Positions 1-9,543 are shown, counted from the stretch's first letter. The stretch: 64,000 bases of DNA from Pseudoalteromonas sp. Z1A8 (GCF_011378855.1 NZ_WTLB01000016.1:1-64000); one strand, 5' to 3'. The notes: a model not told the origin generated them from the sequence alone. Numbers and translations are program-made.

Positions 1-30
1 AGATCTGATCATGACATTGAGATTTAGTTC

Positions 31-64
31 AAAAAAATCCCCGCTAATTTCTTAGCAGGGATTT
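31..64 (-). terminator. Rho-independent terminator downstream of putA
   Basis: Positions 35-47 and 52-64 form a 13-bp stem with one mismatch around a 4-nt loop. Read on the minus strand, the hairpin runs straight into a T tract (31-37), which is the right polarity for ending putA transcription. The stem edge abuts the adapter-like sequence at 64-79. Confidence 0.8.
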
Positions 65-79
65 GTGTATAAGAGACAG
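64..79. other. 16-base match to the Tn5/Nextera mosaic end
   Basis: The string TGTGTATAAGAGACAG equals the last 16 bases of the 19-base Tn5 mosaic end used as a sequencing adapter. It lies between the putA stop and its terminator. A match of this length is unlikely by chance in 64 kb, so an adapter remnant or chimeric read joined into the assembly is a real possibility. A natural coincidence cannot be excluded. Confidence 0.5.
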
Positions 80-126
80 CTTTTCAGTGCCTTTTTTTAC
101 TTATTTAACTGAAAATATTAAATAGT

Positions 127-3100
127 TTATTCATCGTCTTCAACAAGTGTCATTAGTGATGTGTTACCACCAGATGCCGTTGTATCAATACTAATTGTTT
201 TTTCAGTAATTAAGCGCTTGATTAACGTATCGTAATACTCAGAGCTAATTACTGGTAAAATTGCACCTTTACGCTGTGCAAGCTGCTGGCTAAAGTAGCC
301 TAAGCGAGACGAACGAGCTGCAACTACCGCACCTGCTAAATGAGGGTGAGCCAAAATAGCTTGTAACTGATTAGGTTTAGCTACTTGGAAAACACCTTCA
401 GCAACACCTGTAGAAATAAACTTATCTCTAAAGGCAACGGCTTCATCATAAAACAGCTCAGACGCTACAGTAATTACCGTATTACCTGCGGCAATAGCGG
501 TAATGATAGACAATGCCCAAAAGTTGAATGATGTGCTCTTATCTGCATAACACACCACACAACCACGCGCTTCTAGATGAAGTGTATTAGACTCACCCGT
601 TGGCCCAGGCAGGGTAGTAAACTTACGCATGTGTTTTTCAAGGCGGTTAAGCTGAGCACGTGCTTCTGAAAGTGTTAATGCTAAATCATCTGCTAAGTCG
701 TCGATAATTTCTACCGTCGCGATTTTAGCAAGCAACTGACGTACAGCCGAAACACGGTCGTTTAATGGTGTTGCACGCCAAATTTTTTCATCACGCATTG
801 AGTTAGCCATCAGCTTTTTAACTTGCTCATTTGCACCGCTGTAGTGGTGTAAATCAAGTTCGTCAGGCGTTAGGTTAGTCATTTGTACGTTATCTGGAGA
901 TGCTTTTTCTTTCACTAAACGTTGTAGGTAGTTAGGGCCACCGGCTTTAGGGCCAGTACCTGATAAACCACGGCCACCAAATGGTTGCACACCAACAATA
1001 GCACCAATCATGTTACGGTTAATGTAAACGTTACCGGCACGTGACATTTTAGCTAGGTACTCACAACGCTCTTCAATACGTGAATGAACACCCATTGTCA
1101 GGCCGTAACCAGTGTTATTAATTTGGTCAATTACGTTATCAATGTCATTCGATTTAAAGCGAACAATATGAACACATGGGCCAAATACTTCACGTTTAAG
1201 TACTGATAAGTCTTTAATTTCGTATAAACGAGGAGCAAAAAAGTATGCGCCATTTTGCGTATTATCAGGAATTTTACATTCGTAATGAAGTATAGAATTA
1301 CCTTTTAAGTACTCAACGTGTTCGTTTAAGTTTTTAAGTGCTTTTTCATCAATTACCGGACCAACATCAGTTGATAGTAATGATGGATCGCCAATGTGTA
1401 ACTCAGCTAGAGCGCCTTTAAGCATTTCGATAATGCCATCTGCTACGTCATCTTGAATGAATAAAACACGAAGAGCAGAACAACGTTGCCCAGCACTTTG
1501 AAAACCAGAACTGATCACATCGTCAACTACTTGCTCAGGAAGCGCCGTTGAGTCAACAATCATACAGTTTTGGCCACCTGTTTCTGCAATTAACGGTACT
1601 TGAATATCGTTACGTGCAGCAAGTGTTTGAGAAATTAATGTGCCTGTTTCAGTAGAACCGGTAAACATAACTGCTTGAATGCGTTCATCAGGAACAATTG
1701 TTTTGCCTACTTCAGAACCGCGAGCAATAACAGGTTGAACAACATGCTCAGGTAAACCAACAGAGAGCATTAGTTCAATTGCACGAATTGCTATTAAACT
1801 TGTTTGCTCAGCCGGTTTAGCAATTACAGTATTACCTGTAACAATGGCTGCTGCAACTTGGCCTAAGAATATTGCAAGCGGGAAGTTCCACGGGCTAATA
1901 CATAAAATAACACCACGGGCTTCAAAACGCTCATCTTGTGATAGCTCTTCAGCGCGCGCTGCGTAGTAGCGACAAAAATCAACTGCTTCACGTACTTCAT
2001 CAATACCGTCTTGCGCTACTTTACCTGCTTCTTTAATACAGATAGCAACGAGCTCATCGTGATGACGCTCTAAAATATCAGCAACACGACGCAGTAAATT
2101 AGCACGGTCTTTTACTGGTGTTTGTGACCATGGTTCAAGTGCAGCTTCAGCATTAGCCAGTAATACTTTCATTTCTTCGCCGGTTTGCAACTTAACGTGA
2201 CCGATGATTTCTTTGTGATTCGCTGGGTTTTTAACAGCCAATGAGCCTTCAGGTACTTGGCTTTGCTCAATTAAGTGCTCGTTAAACCATGTTTCAAGAT
2301 TCTCTTTGAAAGGGGTAATAACGTTAATATCGGTTAAGTCCATGCCTTTAGAGTTAGCACGTTCTTCACCGTATAAATCAATTGGCATTTTAATTTGCGT
2401 ATTGTACTTGTTACGCAGGCCTTGCAGTGTTTCTACAGGATCTGGTAGCAATGATTCAACAGGTTTTGTTGTATCTACAATGGCGTTTACAAATGATGAG
2501 TTAGCACCATTTTCTAATAAACGGCGAACAAGGTATGCAAGTAGGTCTTCGTGTTGACCAACCGGTGCGTATACGCGGCACTGAATTTTTTCCTCGTTTA
2601 CGATTTGGTCGAATAATGACTCACCCATACCGTGCAAACGTTGAAATTCAAAACCGGTGTTGTCGCCTTTCGCTACTTCTAAAATAGTCGCTGCAGTGTA
2701 AGCGTTGTGCGTTGCAAATTGTGGATAAAGTACGTCGCGCGCTTCAAGCATTTTGATTGCACATGCTTTGTAAGAAACATCGGTAGTCGCTTTACGTGTA
2801 AACACTGGGAAGTGCTCTAAACCATCTTGTTGAGTGGTTTTAATTTCTGTATCCCAGTAAGCACCTTTAACTAAACGTACCATCATCTTACGGCCAACAC
2901 GGCTTGCAAGGTCCGTTAGCCATTCAATTACAAAAATAGCGCGTTTTTGATACGCTTGAACTGCTAAACCAAAACCTTGCCAATCACCAAGATCTTCATC
3001 ACTGAATACCGCTTCAATTACATCTAGTGAAATATCTAGACGGTCAGCTTCTTCGGCATCAACTGTAAAGCCGATATCGTATTTTTTAGCGGCAAGTGCA

Positions 3101-3930
3101 AGTTCTTTTAGCTTTGGTACAATTTCTTCCATCACGCGGTCTTTATGAGTGAACTCATAACGCGGGTGAATAGCAGAAAGCTTCACTGAAATACCAGGGC
3201 TCTTTACAGGACCACGGCCGTTTGCCGCTTTACCAATAGCATGAATTGCATTCATGTAGCTGTCAAAGTAACGCTTCGCATCTTTCATTGTGCGCGCGCC
3301 TTCGCCTAGCATATCGTAAGAGTATACATACCCTTTTTGCTCTGTATCGGCAGCACGTTCAATTGCTTCGTCAATGGTACGACCCATAACGAATTGCTTG
3401 CCCATAATTTTCATTGCAAAATTTACAGACTTACGAATAACTGGCTCACCTAAACGACCAATAGTCTTTTTAAGCATGCCGAACTGTTGTTCTTTCGTTT
3501 TGTCTGTGTAGTTAACCATTTTACCGGTAACTAATAATCCCCAAGAAGACGCGTTTACAAATAAAGAATCGCTGCTTCCTAAATGAGAGCTCCAATCACC
3601 TTTCGCTAATTTGTCGCGAATAAGTACATCTTGAGTTGCTTTATCTGGAACACGAAGCAGCGCTTCGGCCAAACACATTAATACAACGCCTTCTTCACTA
3701 GAGAGTGAAAATTCATTTAAAAGCGCATCAACACCGCCTTGCCCATCTTGCTCTTTACGAATGTTTAAAACAATTTGGCGGGCTCTTTCCCAGGCACGAC
3801 TTCGTGCTTTTACGCCTACTTCTGCAAGCGGTAAAATATGATCAATAACCGCATTTTCATCTATGCGGTAGAAGTCACGGATTCTTTGTCTAATAGGACA
3901 AATCGTTGTTAAATCGCCGTTGAATAACAT
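127..3930 (-). CDS. putA: Bifunctional proline dehydrogenase / L-glutamate gamma-semialdehyde dehydrogenase
   Basis: PutA oxidises proline to P5C with FAD and then, via glutamate semialdehyde, to glutamate with NAD. The roughly 1267-aa product has a PRODH barrel in about residues 150-470 and an aldehyde dehydrogenase domain in about 560-1020. The latter shows the nucleotide-binding stretch, an ETGGQN glutamate motif and the catalytic cysteine in GQRCSA. A C-terminal domain typical of long PutAs follows. The N-terminal ribbon-helix-helix DNA-binding domain of E. coli PutA (1320 aa) is absent, so this enzyme should not autoregulate. The divergent Lrp-type gene is the likely regulator. I chose the ATG at 3930 over the upstream TTG (3936) because a GAGGG Shine-Dalgarno lies six bases before it. 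Confidence 0.96.
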   Translation of the reverse strand: MLFNGDLTTICPIRQRIRDFYRIDENAVIDHILPLAEVGVKARSRAWERARQIVLNIRKEQDGQGGVDALLNEFSLSSEEGVVLMCLAEALLRVPDKATQDVLIRDKLAKGDWSSHLGSSDSLFVNASSWGLLVTGKMVNYTDKTKEQQFGMLKKTIGRLGEPVIRKSVNFAMKIMGKQFVMGRTIDEAIERAADTEQKGYVYSYDMLGEGARTMKDAKRYFDSYMNAIHAIGKAANGRGPVKSPGISVKLSAIHPRYEFTHKDRVMEEIVPKLKELALAAKKYDIGFTVDAEEADRLDISLDVIEAVFSDEDLGDWQGFGLAVQAYQKRAIFVIEWLTDLASRVGRKMMVRLVKGAYWDTEIKTTQQDGLEHFPVFTRKATTDVSYKACAIKMLEARDVLYPQFATHNAYTAATILEVAKGDNTGFEFQRLHGMGESLFDQIVNEEKIQCRVYAPVGQHEDLLAYLVRRLLENGANSSFVNAIVDTTKPVESLLPDPVETLQGLRNKYNTQIKMPIDLYGEERANSKGMDLTDINVITPFKENLETWFNEHLIEQSQVPEGSLAVKNPANHKEIIGHVKLQTGEEMKVLLANAEAALEPWSQTPVKDRANLLRRVADILERHHDELVAICIKEAGKVAQDGIDEVREAVDFCRYYAARAEELSQDERFEARGVILCISPWNFPLAIFLGQVAAAIVTGNTVIAKPAEQTSLIAIRAIELMLSVGLPEHVVQPVIARGSEVGKTIVPDERIQAVMFTGSTETGTLISQTLAARNDIQVPLIAETGGQNCMIVDSTALPEQVVDDVISSGFQSAGQRCSALRVLFIQDDVADGIIEMLKGALAELHIGDPSLLSTDVGPVIDEKALKNLNEHVEYLKGNSILHYECKIPDNTQNGAYFFAPRLYEIKDLSVLKREVFGPCVHIVRFKSNDIDNVIDQINNTGYGLTMGVHSRIEERCEYLAKMSRAGNVYINRNMIGAIVGVQPFGGRGLSGTGPKAGGPNYLQRLVKEKASPDNVQMTNLTPDELDLHHYSGANEQVKKLMANSMRDEKIWRATPLNDRVSAVRQLLAKIATVEIIDDLADDLALTLSEARAQLNRLEKHMRKFTTLPGPTGESNTLHLEARGCVVCYADKSTSFNFWALSIITAIAAGNTVITVASELFYDEAVAFRDKFISTGVAEGVFQVAKPNQLQAILAHPHLAGAVVAARSSRLGYFSQQLAQRKGAILPVISSEYYDTLIKRLITEKTISIDTTASGGNTSLMTLVEDDE

Positions 3931-4018
3931 AAGCAACCCTCAGGAGTGTTAAGAATTATAGTAAAATTAATTACCAATAAATTACCAGTGATATTGTGAG
4001 TGCATTCTAATTAAAATT

Positions 4019-4033
4019 CAGCAGAATATGCTG
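4019..4033. promoter_or_regulatory. Palindrome in the putA / lrp-like divergent promoter region
   Basis: CAGCA-N5-TGCTG is a perfect dyad within an AT-rich surround, midway between the two divergent start codons. Lrp/AsnC proteins bind roughly 15-bp imperfect dyads with an AT-rich centre, so this is a candidate operator. The assignment is inference from position and symmetry. Confidence 0.4.
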
Positions 4034-4099
4034 GTTAAATTTCGCGATTTACGATAATTTACAGGGTATAAATTTAACTTATCCGCATAAAATTCTGTT

Positions 4100-4582
4100 A
4101 TGACAATTCCAAATAGATTACGCATGCTAGATCGTATTGATTTAGCCATACTAGACGTTCTTCAAAAGAACGGCAGAATTTCTAATGTTAACCTCGCAAA
4201 GCAGGTTAATTTAAGCGCCAGCCCGTGCCTAGACCGGGTTAAACGTTTAGAGCAAGAAGGCTATATTGAAGGCTATTACGCCAAGCTTAGCGAAGCTAAA
4301 CTTAATCAGAGCTTAGTAGCGCATGTTCAAGTATCGCTTGTTGCTTCAAATACTGCTGTATTTAAAGTCTTTAGAGAGCACATATTAAGGATAGATCAAG
4401 TAGTCGAATGTGACATGGTGGCAGGTGGCTATGATTATTTATTAAAAATCCGTGTTTCTAATATGGAAGAGTACAGACAAGTGCTAGGTGACTTAGTCGA
4501 TATACCTGGCGTGGGCACTCATCATACTTATATGGTGATCGAAAAAATTAAAAAAGACGAAGGGTTGTTAATCGACATTTAG
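4100..4582 (+). CDS. Lrp/AsnC-family transcriptional regulator, probable putA activator
   Basis: A 160-aa protein with the classic Lrp layout: an N-terminal helix-turn-helix in about residues 12-60 (LDVLQKNGRISNVNLAKQ region, then a recognition helix with the SPCLDRVKRLE stretch) and a C-terminal RAM/ligand-binding domain in about 70-155. It is divergent from putA with 169 bp between the start codons. Because this PutA lacks a DNA-binding domain, the neighbour fits the PutR type of proline-responsive Lrp regulators known in other proteobacteria. The specific ligand is inferred. A terminator hairpin follows directly. Confidence 0.9.
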   Translation: MTIPNRLRMLDRIDLAILDVLQKNGRISNVNLAKQVNLSASPCLDRVKRLEQEGYIEGYYAKLSEAKLNQSLVAHVQVSLVASNTAVFKVFREHILRIDQVVECDMVAGGYDYLLKIRVSNMEEYRQVLGDLVDIPGVGTHHTYMVIEKIKKDEGLLIDI

Positions 4583-4597
4583 GCATCCCTAAAATAA

Positions 4598-4624
4598 TAA
4601 AACCGCCAAGTGCGGTTTTATTTC
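4598..4624. terminator. Bidirectional terminator between the lrp-like and GGDEF genes
   Basis: TAAAACCGC and GCGGTTTTA form a 9-bp stem around a CAAGT loop. T-rich sequence follows on the plus strand and its mirror on the minus strand. The two flanking genes converge on it. Confidence 0.8.
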
Positions 4625-4658
4625 AGTACATAAAGGCTCTATCAATATAGGTCGTACA

Positions 4659-5660
4659 TTACCTTATACATAATTTATTACGACCTTCCGACTTCGCTCT
4701 ATATAACGCCGTATCAGCCGCGCATATTAATGCTTCCGATGTCCTGTACTGATTATCGTATTCACACGCAATGCCTTGGCTCACACTAATTTTTACATTT
4801 GGTGGCAGCCCAATATCTCTAAAATTAATGTTGAGTATTTTTTCTTGAATACGTTTTGCGATCATTTCTGCATTTGAGATATGTGAGCGGGGTAATACAA
4901 CAGCAAATTCCTCACCACCATAGCGAGCTACTAAGCTATCCTTGGAGGGTAGGCATGCTTCAATAGTTTGCGCTACCTTTTGTAAGCATTTATCACCTTT
5001 AACATGACCAAAACTATCATTAAACAGTTTGAAAAAATCAATATCGATTAAAATAAAACTCAAAGGTTGTTTGTTTACGATGCACTCTTGCCAATTTTTA
5101 ATAATCGTTTTCTCTAGGGTGCAGCGATTAGCGACGCCAGTGAGGTGATCTATTTTGGCTATGTTCTCGAGTACTTTATACTTTTTAACATGCTTTGAAA
5201 TGTCATGCATAATACAAATAAATAAAGGTGTATTGTTTGTGGTTGATGCAGGCATACAAGAAATTGAAAGTTCTATATCTAAACAGTTGCCGTTATTTTT
5301 TATTATTTTAACTTCTTTGGGACCATGATTGAGTGGTGTTTGATAATTATTTTTCCAACTTTCAAACATGTAAGCATAGTCATCGCGATATTGCTCTTGT
5401 AAGCAATCATGCCATTTTCTACCTATTAATAAATCTGACGTCACGTTAAAAAAACGTGCTGCAACGGGGTTTACTGATTCAAACACGCCATCTGCATTAA
5501 CAATAAAAATAGCATCGGCCATGACATTCGTGACATTAATAATAGCGCTTATTTTTTCATTGTTAACGGTGTTAGAAATGCTGCTCATTAATGCAGATAC
5601 AGCATTGTCGGCGTTGTTTGCTCTGCTATTTTCATTATTGTTAGACATGGTGTTGCTCAT
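4659..5660 (-). CDS. PAS-domain diguanylate cyclase
   Basis: A 333-aa soluble protein predicted to make cyclic di-GMP. A PAS sensor domain spans about residues 42-155 and a GGDEF domain about 165-333. The active-site signature reads GGEEF at 248-252, so catalysis is expected. The product-inhibition I-site (RxxD nine residues before GGEEF in PleD) is replaced by SKDS here, suggesting no feedback inhibition by c-di-GMP. No transmembrane segment is visible. The first 35 residues are an Asn/Ser-rich low-complexity leader. An alternative start is the ATG at 5648; neither has a strong ribosome-binding site. Confidence 0.9.
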   Translation of the reverse strand: MSNTMSNNNENSRANNADNAVSALMSSISNTVNNEKISAIINVTNVMADAIFIVNADGVFESVNPVAARFFNVTSDLLIGRKWHDCLQEQYRDDYAYMFESWKNNYQTPLNHGPKEVKIIKNNGNCLDIELSISCMPASTTNNTPLFICIMHDISKHVKKYKVLENIAKIDHLTGVANRCTLEKTIIKNWQECIVNKQPLSFILIDIDFFKLFNDSFGHVKGDKCLQKVAQTIEACLPSKDSLVARYGGEEFAVVLPRSHISNAEMIAKRIQEKILNINFRDIGLPPNVKISVSQGIACEYDNQYRTSEALICAADTALYRAKSEGRNKLCIR

Positions 5661-5824
5661 TTTTATTGTTAATGAAACTTTATGTCTAGTAGTTTATTTA
5701 ATTTATGTTTTTTAAACCTTTCGGTAACCTTCTTTTTTAAGTTGTTGATTTTGCTGTGTTTTGTAAGGTGGTGCCTTTACTCAGTTTTTCATTATGCCTA
5801 GAGGGGGCGAAAAGGTGGTTAGTT

Positions 5825-5865
5825 TATAAAAAATTGCACAGGGATAAATCAGCTCTGTGCAATTT
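5825..5865 (-). terminator. Terminator after the small companion gene
   Basis: Perfect 11-bp arms (5831-5841 and 5855-5865) enclose a 13-nt loop. On the minus strand the hairpin is followed by a T-rich run, placing it just downstream of the gene ending at 5892. Confidence 0.75.
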
Positions 5866-5891
5866 AAAAGTCAATAATTAAGCGTTGTTAG

Positions 5892-6266
5892 TTAGAGTAT
5901 ATCATCATTTTCAACCTGAGGATCGGCGCTTTCATAGGCTTTGCCATTACACTCAACATTAAAAATTAAACATACAGTACCGAAGTTTTTAGCTGTATCT
6001 GTGATGGTGATTGCTTGGCGGTTATCGCTTAGTTTATAACTAAAGTCTTCTGCACATGCTCCCACTTTATTAGTAATTGTTGCCCCTGTGAAAACAAAAC
6101 CTTGTTCAATCGCCACTTTATCTAAGCTATAAATACCTGCAGTTTCTGTTCTGACAATTCCACCGCCAGTTGCTGGTTTGCCACCCCTAGAGTAGCTAAA
6201 AATAGCTTCATTATTGTTTAGCTCAATGTTTACTGTAAAGTTAATTTGCTCTTGATTGTTATTCAT
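5892..6266 (-). CDS. Small uncharacterised protein, possibly DP-EP family
   Basis: A 124-aa protein without a signal peptide or membrane segment. It starts at an ATG with a good AAGGAA ribosome-binding site, only 22 bp after the large regulator gene, and is closed by a terminator, so the two are probably one transcript. The composition is beta-like (alternating hydrophobic residues), it has two cysteines, and it ends in an acidic tail with a DPQVEND motif. From memory this resembles the small DP-EP family of unknown function; I could not check. No activity can be inferred. Its tight linkage to the STAND regulator is the main clue. Confidence 0.7.
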   Translation of the reverse strand: MNNNQEQINFTVNIELNNNEAIFSYSRGGKPATGGGIVRTETAGIYSLDKVAIEQGFVFTGATITNKVGACAEDFSYKLSDNRQAITITDTAKNFGTVCLIFNVECNGKAYESADPQVENDDIL

Positions 6267-6288
6267 CTTATTTCCTTTTTGCTAATTG

Positions 6289-9200
6289 CTATAGCTGAAA
6301 ATTAGTAATACCTAAGTTAACTAGGCTTAATTTTATTTCTGAGATTTCGTTTTCCCTGTTTAAACAGGTATAAGCTTGAACTAGCGGGTAAGTTATTTTT
6401 ACGCTTTGGGTTGCTTTTTTTATTTCAGAGAGCGCCATAAGTGTTTGTTCACAAAATTTAATTTTCAATGCTTCATCATTAATTAATTTAGCTTTTATTA
6501 AATTTACATTCGCTAAAATTATATTGTTCTTAATATCATTCATTTTCCATTGTTGGTTTTTATAGCGCTTACTATTTTCAAGCGTATTTAAAAGTTGTTT
6601 TGCTTTAAGGAATGAATATCTATTTATAAAATAATGAATCAGGTTTATTTGTGTATTAATAATTTTTATATTTGAAAGGTCATTATTATTAATAAAGTTA
6701 ATAATATCATTGGTTTTTGTATCAATATCAGAACCATCAGATAGCATTAATTGAAGGGTAAGTGATTGATTGTACATAATTTGGAAGTAATTGTTTTTTG
6801 GATCTTGAAGTCGAGCTTTATTTATCGCATTAGTAGCTTGTATGGCCTTTTTATAAGCTTGGCGCTTATTTGTAAAATAGCTAAGTAAGTGACTTTGTTG
6901 AATATAAGTATTCGCAAGGCTTTTGAGTAAGCTAGCATCATTTGGGGTACGTTCTAGCATGTTGGTTAATTCATTAGAGGCATTATCAAACATGCTCATA
7001 GCTGTATTGAAGTTACCTAAACTTTCCTCAGTACTAGCAAGCCAACTAATAGTATCTGCTTTATCACGTAATAAATTTTTGTTGTTTGGTTTTAGCTCAA
7101 GAGCTTTATTTTTAAGGGCGAGCGACTCTGTAAAGCGTTGTTTCGCGGCAGTGTAGTTAAATTGCTTTAAATACAAAGACCCCAGCGAATTATGTGAATA
7201 CGATAACTCCATAATCGAGTTGAAATCATTCGGTGCTAACGAATACATGATTTCACTGTAAGAGTGGTACTTTTTAAATAATGGCTCAGTAGCAGCATAA
7301 TCACTTTTATCATAACTAAGCTGCCCTAACCAAAAGGCATTGGCACCCGCAAGTGTGAGTAGCTCTAAGTTGTTTGGCTGGATTTTTAATAATGCCTCAA
7401 GGCGGGTGCGGGCGTTTTCAAAGGCGGTGAAGGCTTCGTCGGTTTTACCGCGAGAATAAGCTACCTCTCCCATTGCTTCAAGAGTTTGTGCGTACTGAAA
7501 ACGGTTGTTAAATTGTGCTTTATCATCGCTAAAGCTAAAAAGTGAACCTGATTCGTCTGTTTGATTTGTAAAATATTCAAGTGCTTTATTACTAATACCA
7601 TCAAGTAAGTCCATACGCTTTACGCTACGTAATTTATCGGCAAAATCGCCGACCATAAAACCGAGCAGGCTTTCAGCTTCAAGTCGTTTTTGCTGCGCCT
7701 GCTGTTGTGCTTTAAAACTGGTGAAACTCATTAATAACGCAATAAATGTGAGTAAACAGAGTGAAAATATTGTGCCGCGTTTTATGTTTGTTTTAGTTTT
7801 AGTGCTTTTAATGGATCTTTTAATAAGTGCATGTTCGTTATCGTCAAGCTCGAATACATTATCGTTGAGTAGTGAAATAACTTCTTGCAGTGGTTTACCC
7901 GGTGCCAAAAGGTAAGCATTACTTTTACCTTCATTAATCCAGTTTTGTGCTTGGTGTTGTAAGCGGCTTTTTATTGCCAGTGCATCTTTATGGTCATTAA
8001 TCCAGTTTTTTGCACGAGGCCATTGGCGTAACAGTGCCTCGTGAGCAAGACTAAAACAGGCTTCGCCATTTTGTAAGTGCGATACAAATAAACGGCTTTC
8101 TACCATGGCCTGCACAAATTCTTTTTGGCTTTTATTATTTAATGTTTGCCAACGCGCTGCTCGGCTAGTAATAGTTTTACCATCAGGGTTTAGGGTCACT
8201 AATTGCGATAACACGCTATTAAGTTGTTGCTGTTGCTCGCTGTTTAGGCTAATAAATACATCTTCTGCTTTTTTACCGATTGCGCCCTCAATACCACCTA
8301 GTTTTGTATAAACACTGTGTAGTAGCTCGTTATTATCACTGCGTTGTAAATACAGTTCCTGCAGTGTGTATTGCAGCATGGGCAGTGCGTCGGGGTTATT
8401 AGCTGTATCGGCGCAAAGTATTTCATCCAGTGGCGTTTGGGTTTCTGGGTCATTCGAGAATGTTAAATTAGCGGTTAACGCTGGCAGGCGAATAATTTGT
8501 TGTAGATCGTGCCTGTTTGGTGGTGTTAAATCGTAGTGTGCGCCATGAGCTTTACCTGCCATTAGGCTGGGTTGTTCAACCACTAAAGGATAAAAGTCGT
8601 TACGACACGCACTAAATACAATCACTGTTTTAGAGGTTGCTAAGCGCTCAATAACCGATAAAAAATGGCTGCGTGTTTCGCTACTAAATAAAGGAGAAGA
8701 AAGTAGCACTTCTAGGCGGTCAATAAATAAAAATAACTGCGGTGTTTTAAGTTGTGTAGAGGTTTTGCCAAGTGCAGCTTGTATGGCGTTAATTACGTCA
8801 TCTATTGCCAATTCTAGTTGTTCTGCAAGTGTTTGCGCGCTTAATCCTTCAAACACAGGCAGGTTGTTTATATCCCAATCAAGCAGTGCGGAAGCTAAAT
8901 CTAAAAAAAGCCTATTTTGATGGACGTCTGCAAAGTCGAGCTGAGCGTAGGAAACCACCCCAATGCCATTATAGCCTCGCTCATCAAGTAATTTAGGCAA
9001 TATACCCGCATTTACAAGTGATGATTTACCTGTGCCACTTGGACCGAGTATTAAGCAAAAAGCACGACCAAATTTAACTTGGCTCGATATTCTATTGAGT
9101 AACGTTTCTATAGATTGATTACGGCCAAAAAATAGGTGTGTATCGCTTGGGTTGTAGGCGCTTAATCCTAAAAAAGGAGAGCCACCTTGCCATGTGTTTT

Positions 9201-9543
9201 CAGTTGTTTTTATGTCTTCAGCTAGAGGAAACTCAAGTTTTGCAATAACGCGGTAACCACGCTTTCGAATAGTTTCTATGTAGGTAGGTTCACTTGCTTT
9301 ATCACCAAGGGCTTTTCGTAACTGTGTAATTGTTTTATGAAGCGGGTTATCGCCCACCTCAACATTTTTCCAGCATTGATCTAATAGCTCGTCACTCGTA
9401 ACAATTTCGCCTTTTTGTAAGCACAGATGGACTAATACATCCATGGCTTTTGGTTCTAACTGTTTAGTTTTTTCTGCACGCTGAAGAGTATTTGACTGGG
9501 GATTGACTTGCCAATCACCTAAATAAAAAGGGCTGCGATTCAT
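6289..9543 (-). CDS. Winged-helix / STAND NTPase / TPR transmembrane regulator
   Basis: A 1084-aa multidomain protein. Residues 1-103 are an OmpR/CadC-type winged helix (KTITQLRKALGD, YIETIRKRGYR). Residues 122-520 form a novel-STAND NTPase with Walker A GPSGTGKSS at 167-175, Walker B-like FLFIDRLE at 271-278, and a HEALLRQWPR signature near 501-510. One hydrophobic segment lies at about 590-610. The remaining roughly 470 residues look like tandem TPR repeats. By analogy with CadC-like proteins, the DNA-binding domain would be cytoplasmic and the TPR part periplasmic, with the NTPase acting as a signalling switch. Targets are unknown. The downstream gene at 5892-6266 is probably cotranscribed. 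Confidence 0.88.
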   Translation of the reverse strand: MNRSPFYLGDWQVNPQSNTLQRAEKTKQLEPKAMDVLVHLCLQKGEIVTSDELLDQCWKNVEVGDNPLHKTITQLRKALGDKASEPTYIETIRKRGYRVIAKLEFPLAEDIKTTENTWQGGSPFLGLSAYNPSDTHLFFGRNQSIETLLNRISSQVKFGRAFCLILGPSGTGKSSLVNAGILPKLLDERGYNGIGVVSYAQLDFADVHQNRLFLDLASALLDWDINNLPVFEGLSAQTLAEQLELAIDDVINAIQAALGKTSTQLKTPQLFLFIDRLEVLLSSPLFSSETRSHFLSVIERLATSKTVIVFSACRNDFYPLVVEQPSLMAGKAHGAHYDLTPPNRHDLQQIIRLPALTANLTFSNDPETQTPLDEILCADTANNPDALPMLQYTLQELYLQRSDNNELLHSVYTKLGGIEGAIGKKAEDVFISLNSEQQQQLNSVLSQLVTLNPDGKTITSRAARWQTLNNKSQKEFVQAMVESRLFVSHLQNGEACFSLAHEALLRQWPRAKNWINDHKDALAIKSRLQHQAQNWINEGKSNAYLLAPGKPLQEVISLLNDNVFELDDNEHALIKRSIKSTKTKTNIKRGTIFSLCLLTFIALLMSFTSFKAQQQAQQKRLEAESLLGFMVGDFADKLRSVKRMDLLDGISNKALEYFTNQTDESGSLFSFSDDKAQFNNRFQYAQTLEAMGEVAYSRGKTDEAFTAFENARTRLEALLKIQPNNLELLTLAGANAFWLGQLSYDKSDYAATEPLFKKYHSYSEIMYSLAPNDFNSIMELSYSHNSLGSLYLKQFNYTAAKQRFTESLALKNKALELKPNNKNLLRDKADTISWLASTEESLGNFNTAMSMFDNASNELTNMLERTPNDASLLKSLANTYIQQSHLLSYFTNKRQAYKKAIQATNAINKARLQDPKNNYFQIMYNQSLTLQLMLSDGSDIDTKTNDIINFINNNDLSNIKIINTQINLIHYFINRYSFLKAKQLLNTLENSKRYKNQQWKMNDIKNNIILANVNLIKAKLINDEALKIKFCEQTLMALSEIKKATQSVKITYPLVQAYTCLNRENEISEIKLSLVNLGITNFQL

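Noticed and set aside
2306..2557. Open frame antisense to putA
   Set aside because: No ribosome-binding site, no recognisable domain, and it lies wholly within a well-supported gene; typical of shadow frames in codon-biased genes.
8805..8996. Plus-strand frames inside the STAND regulator
   Set aside because: Short, low-complexity products opposite a clear multidomain protein.
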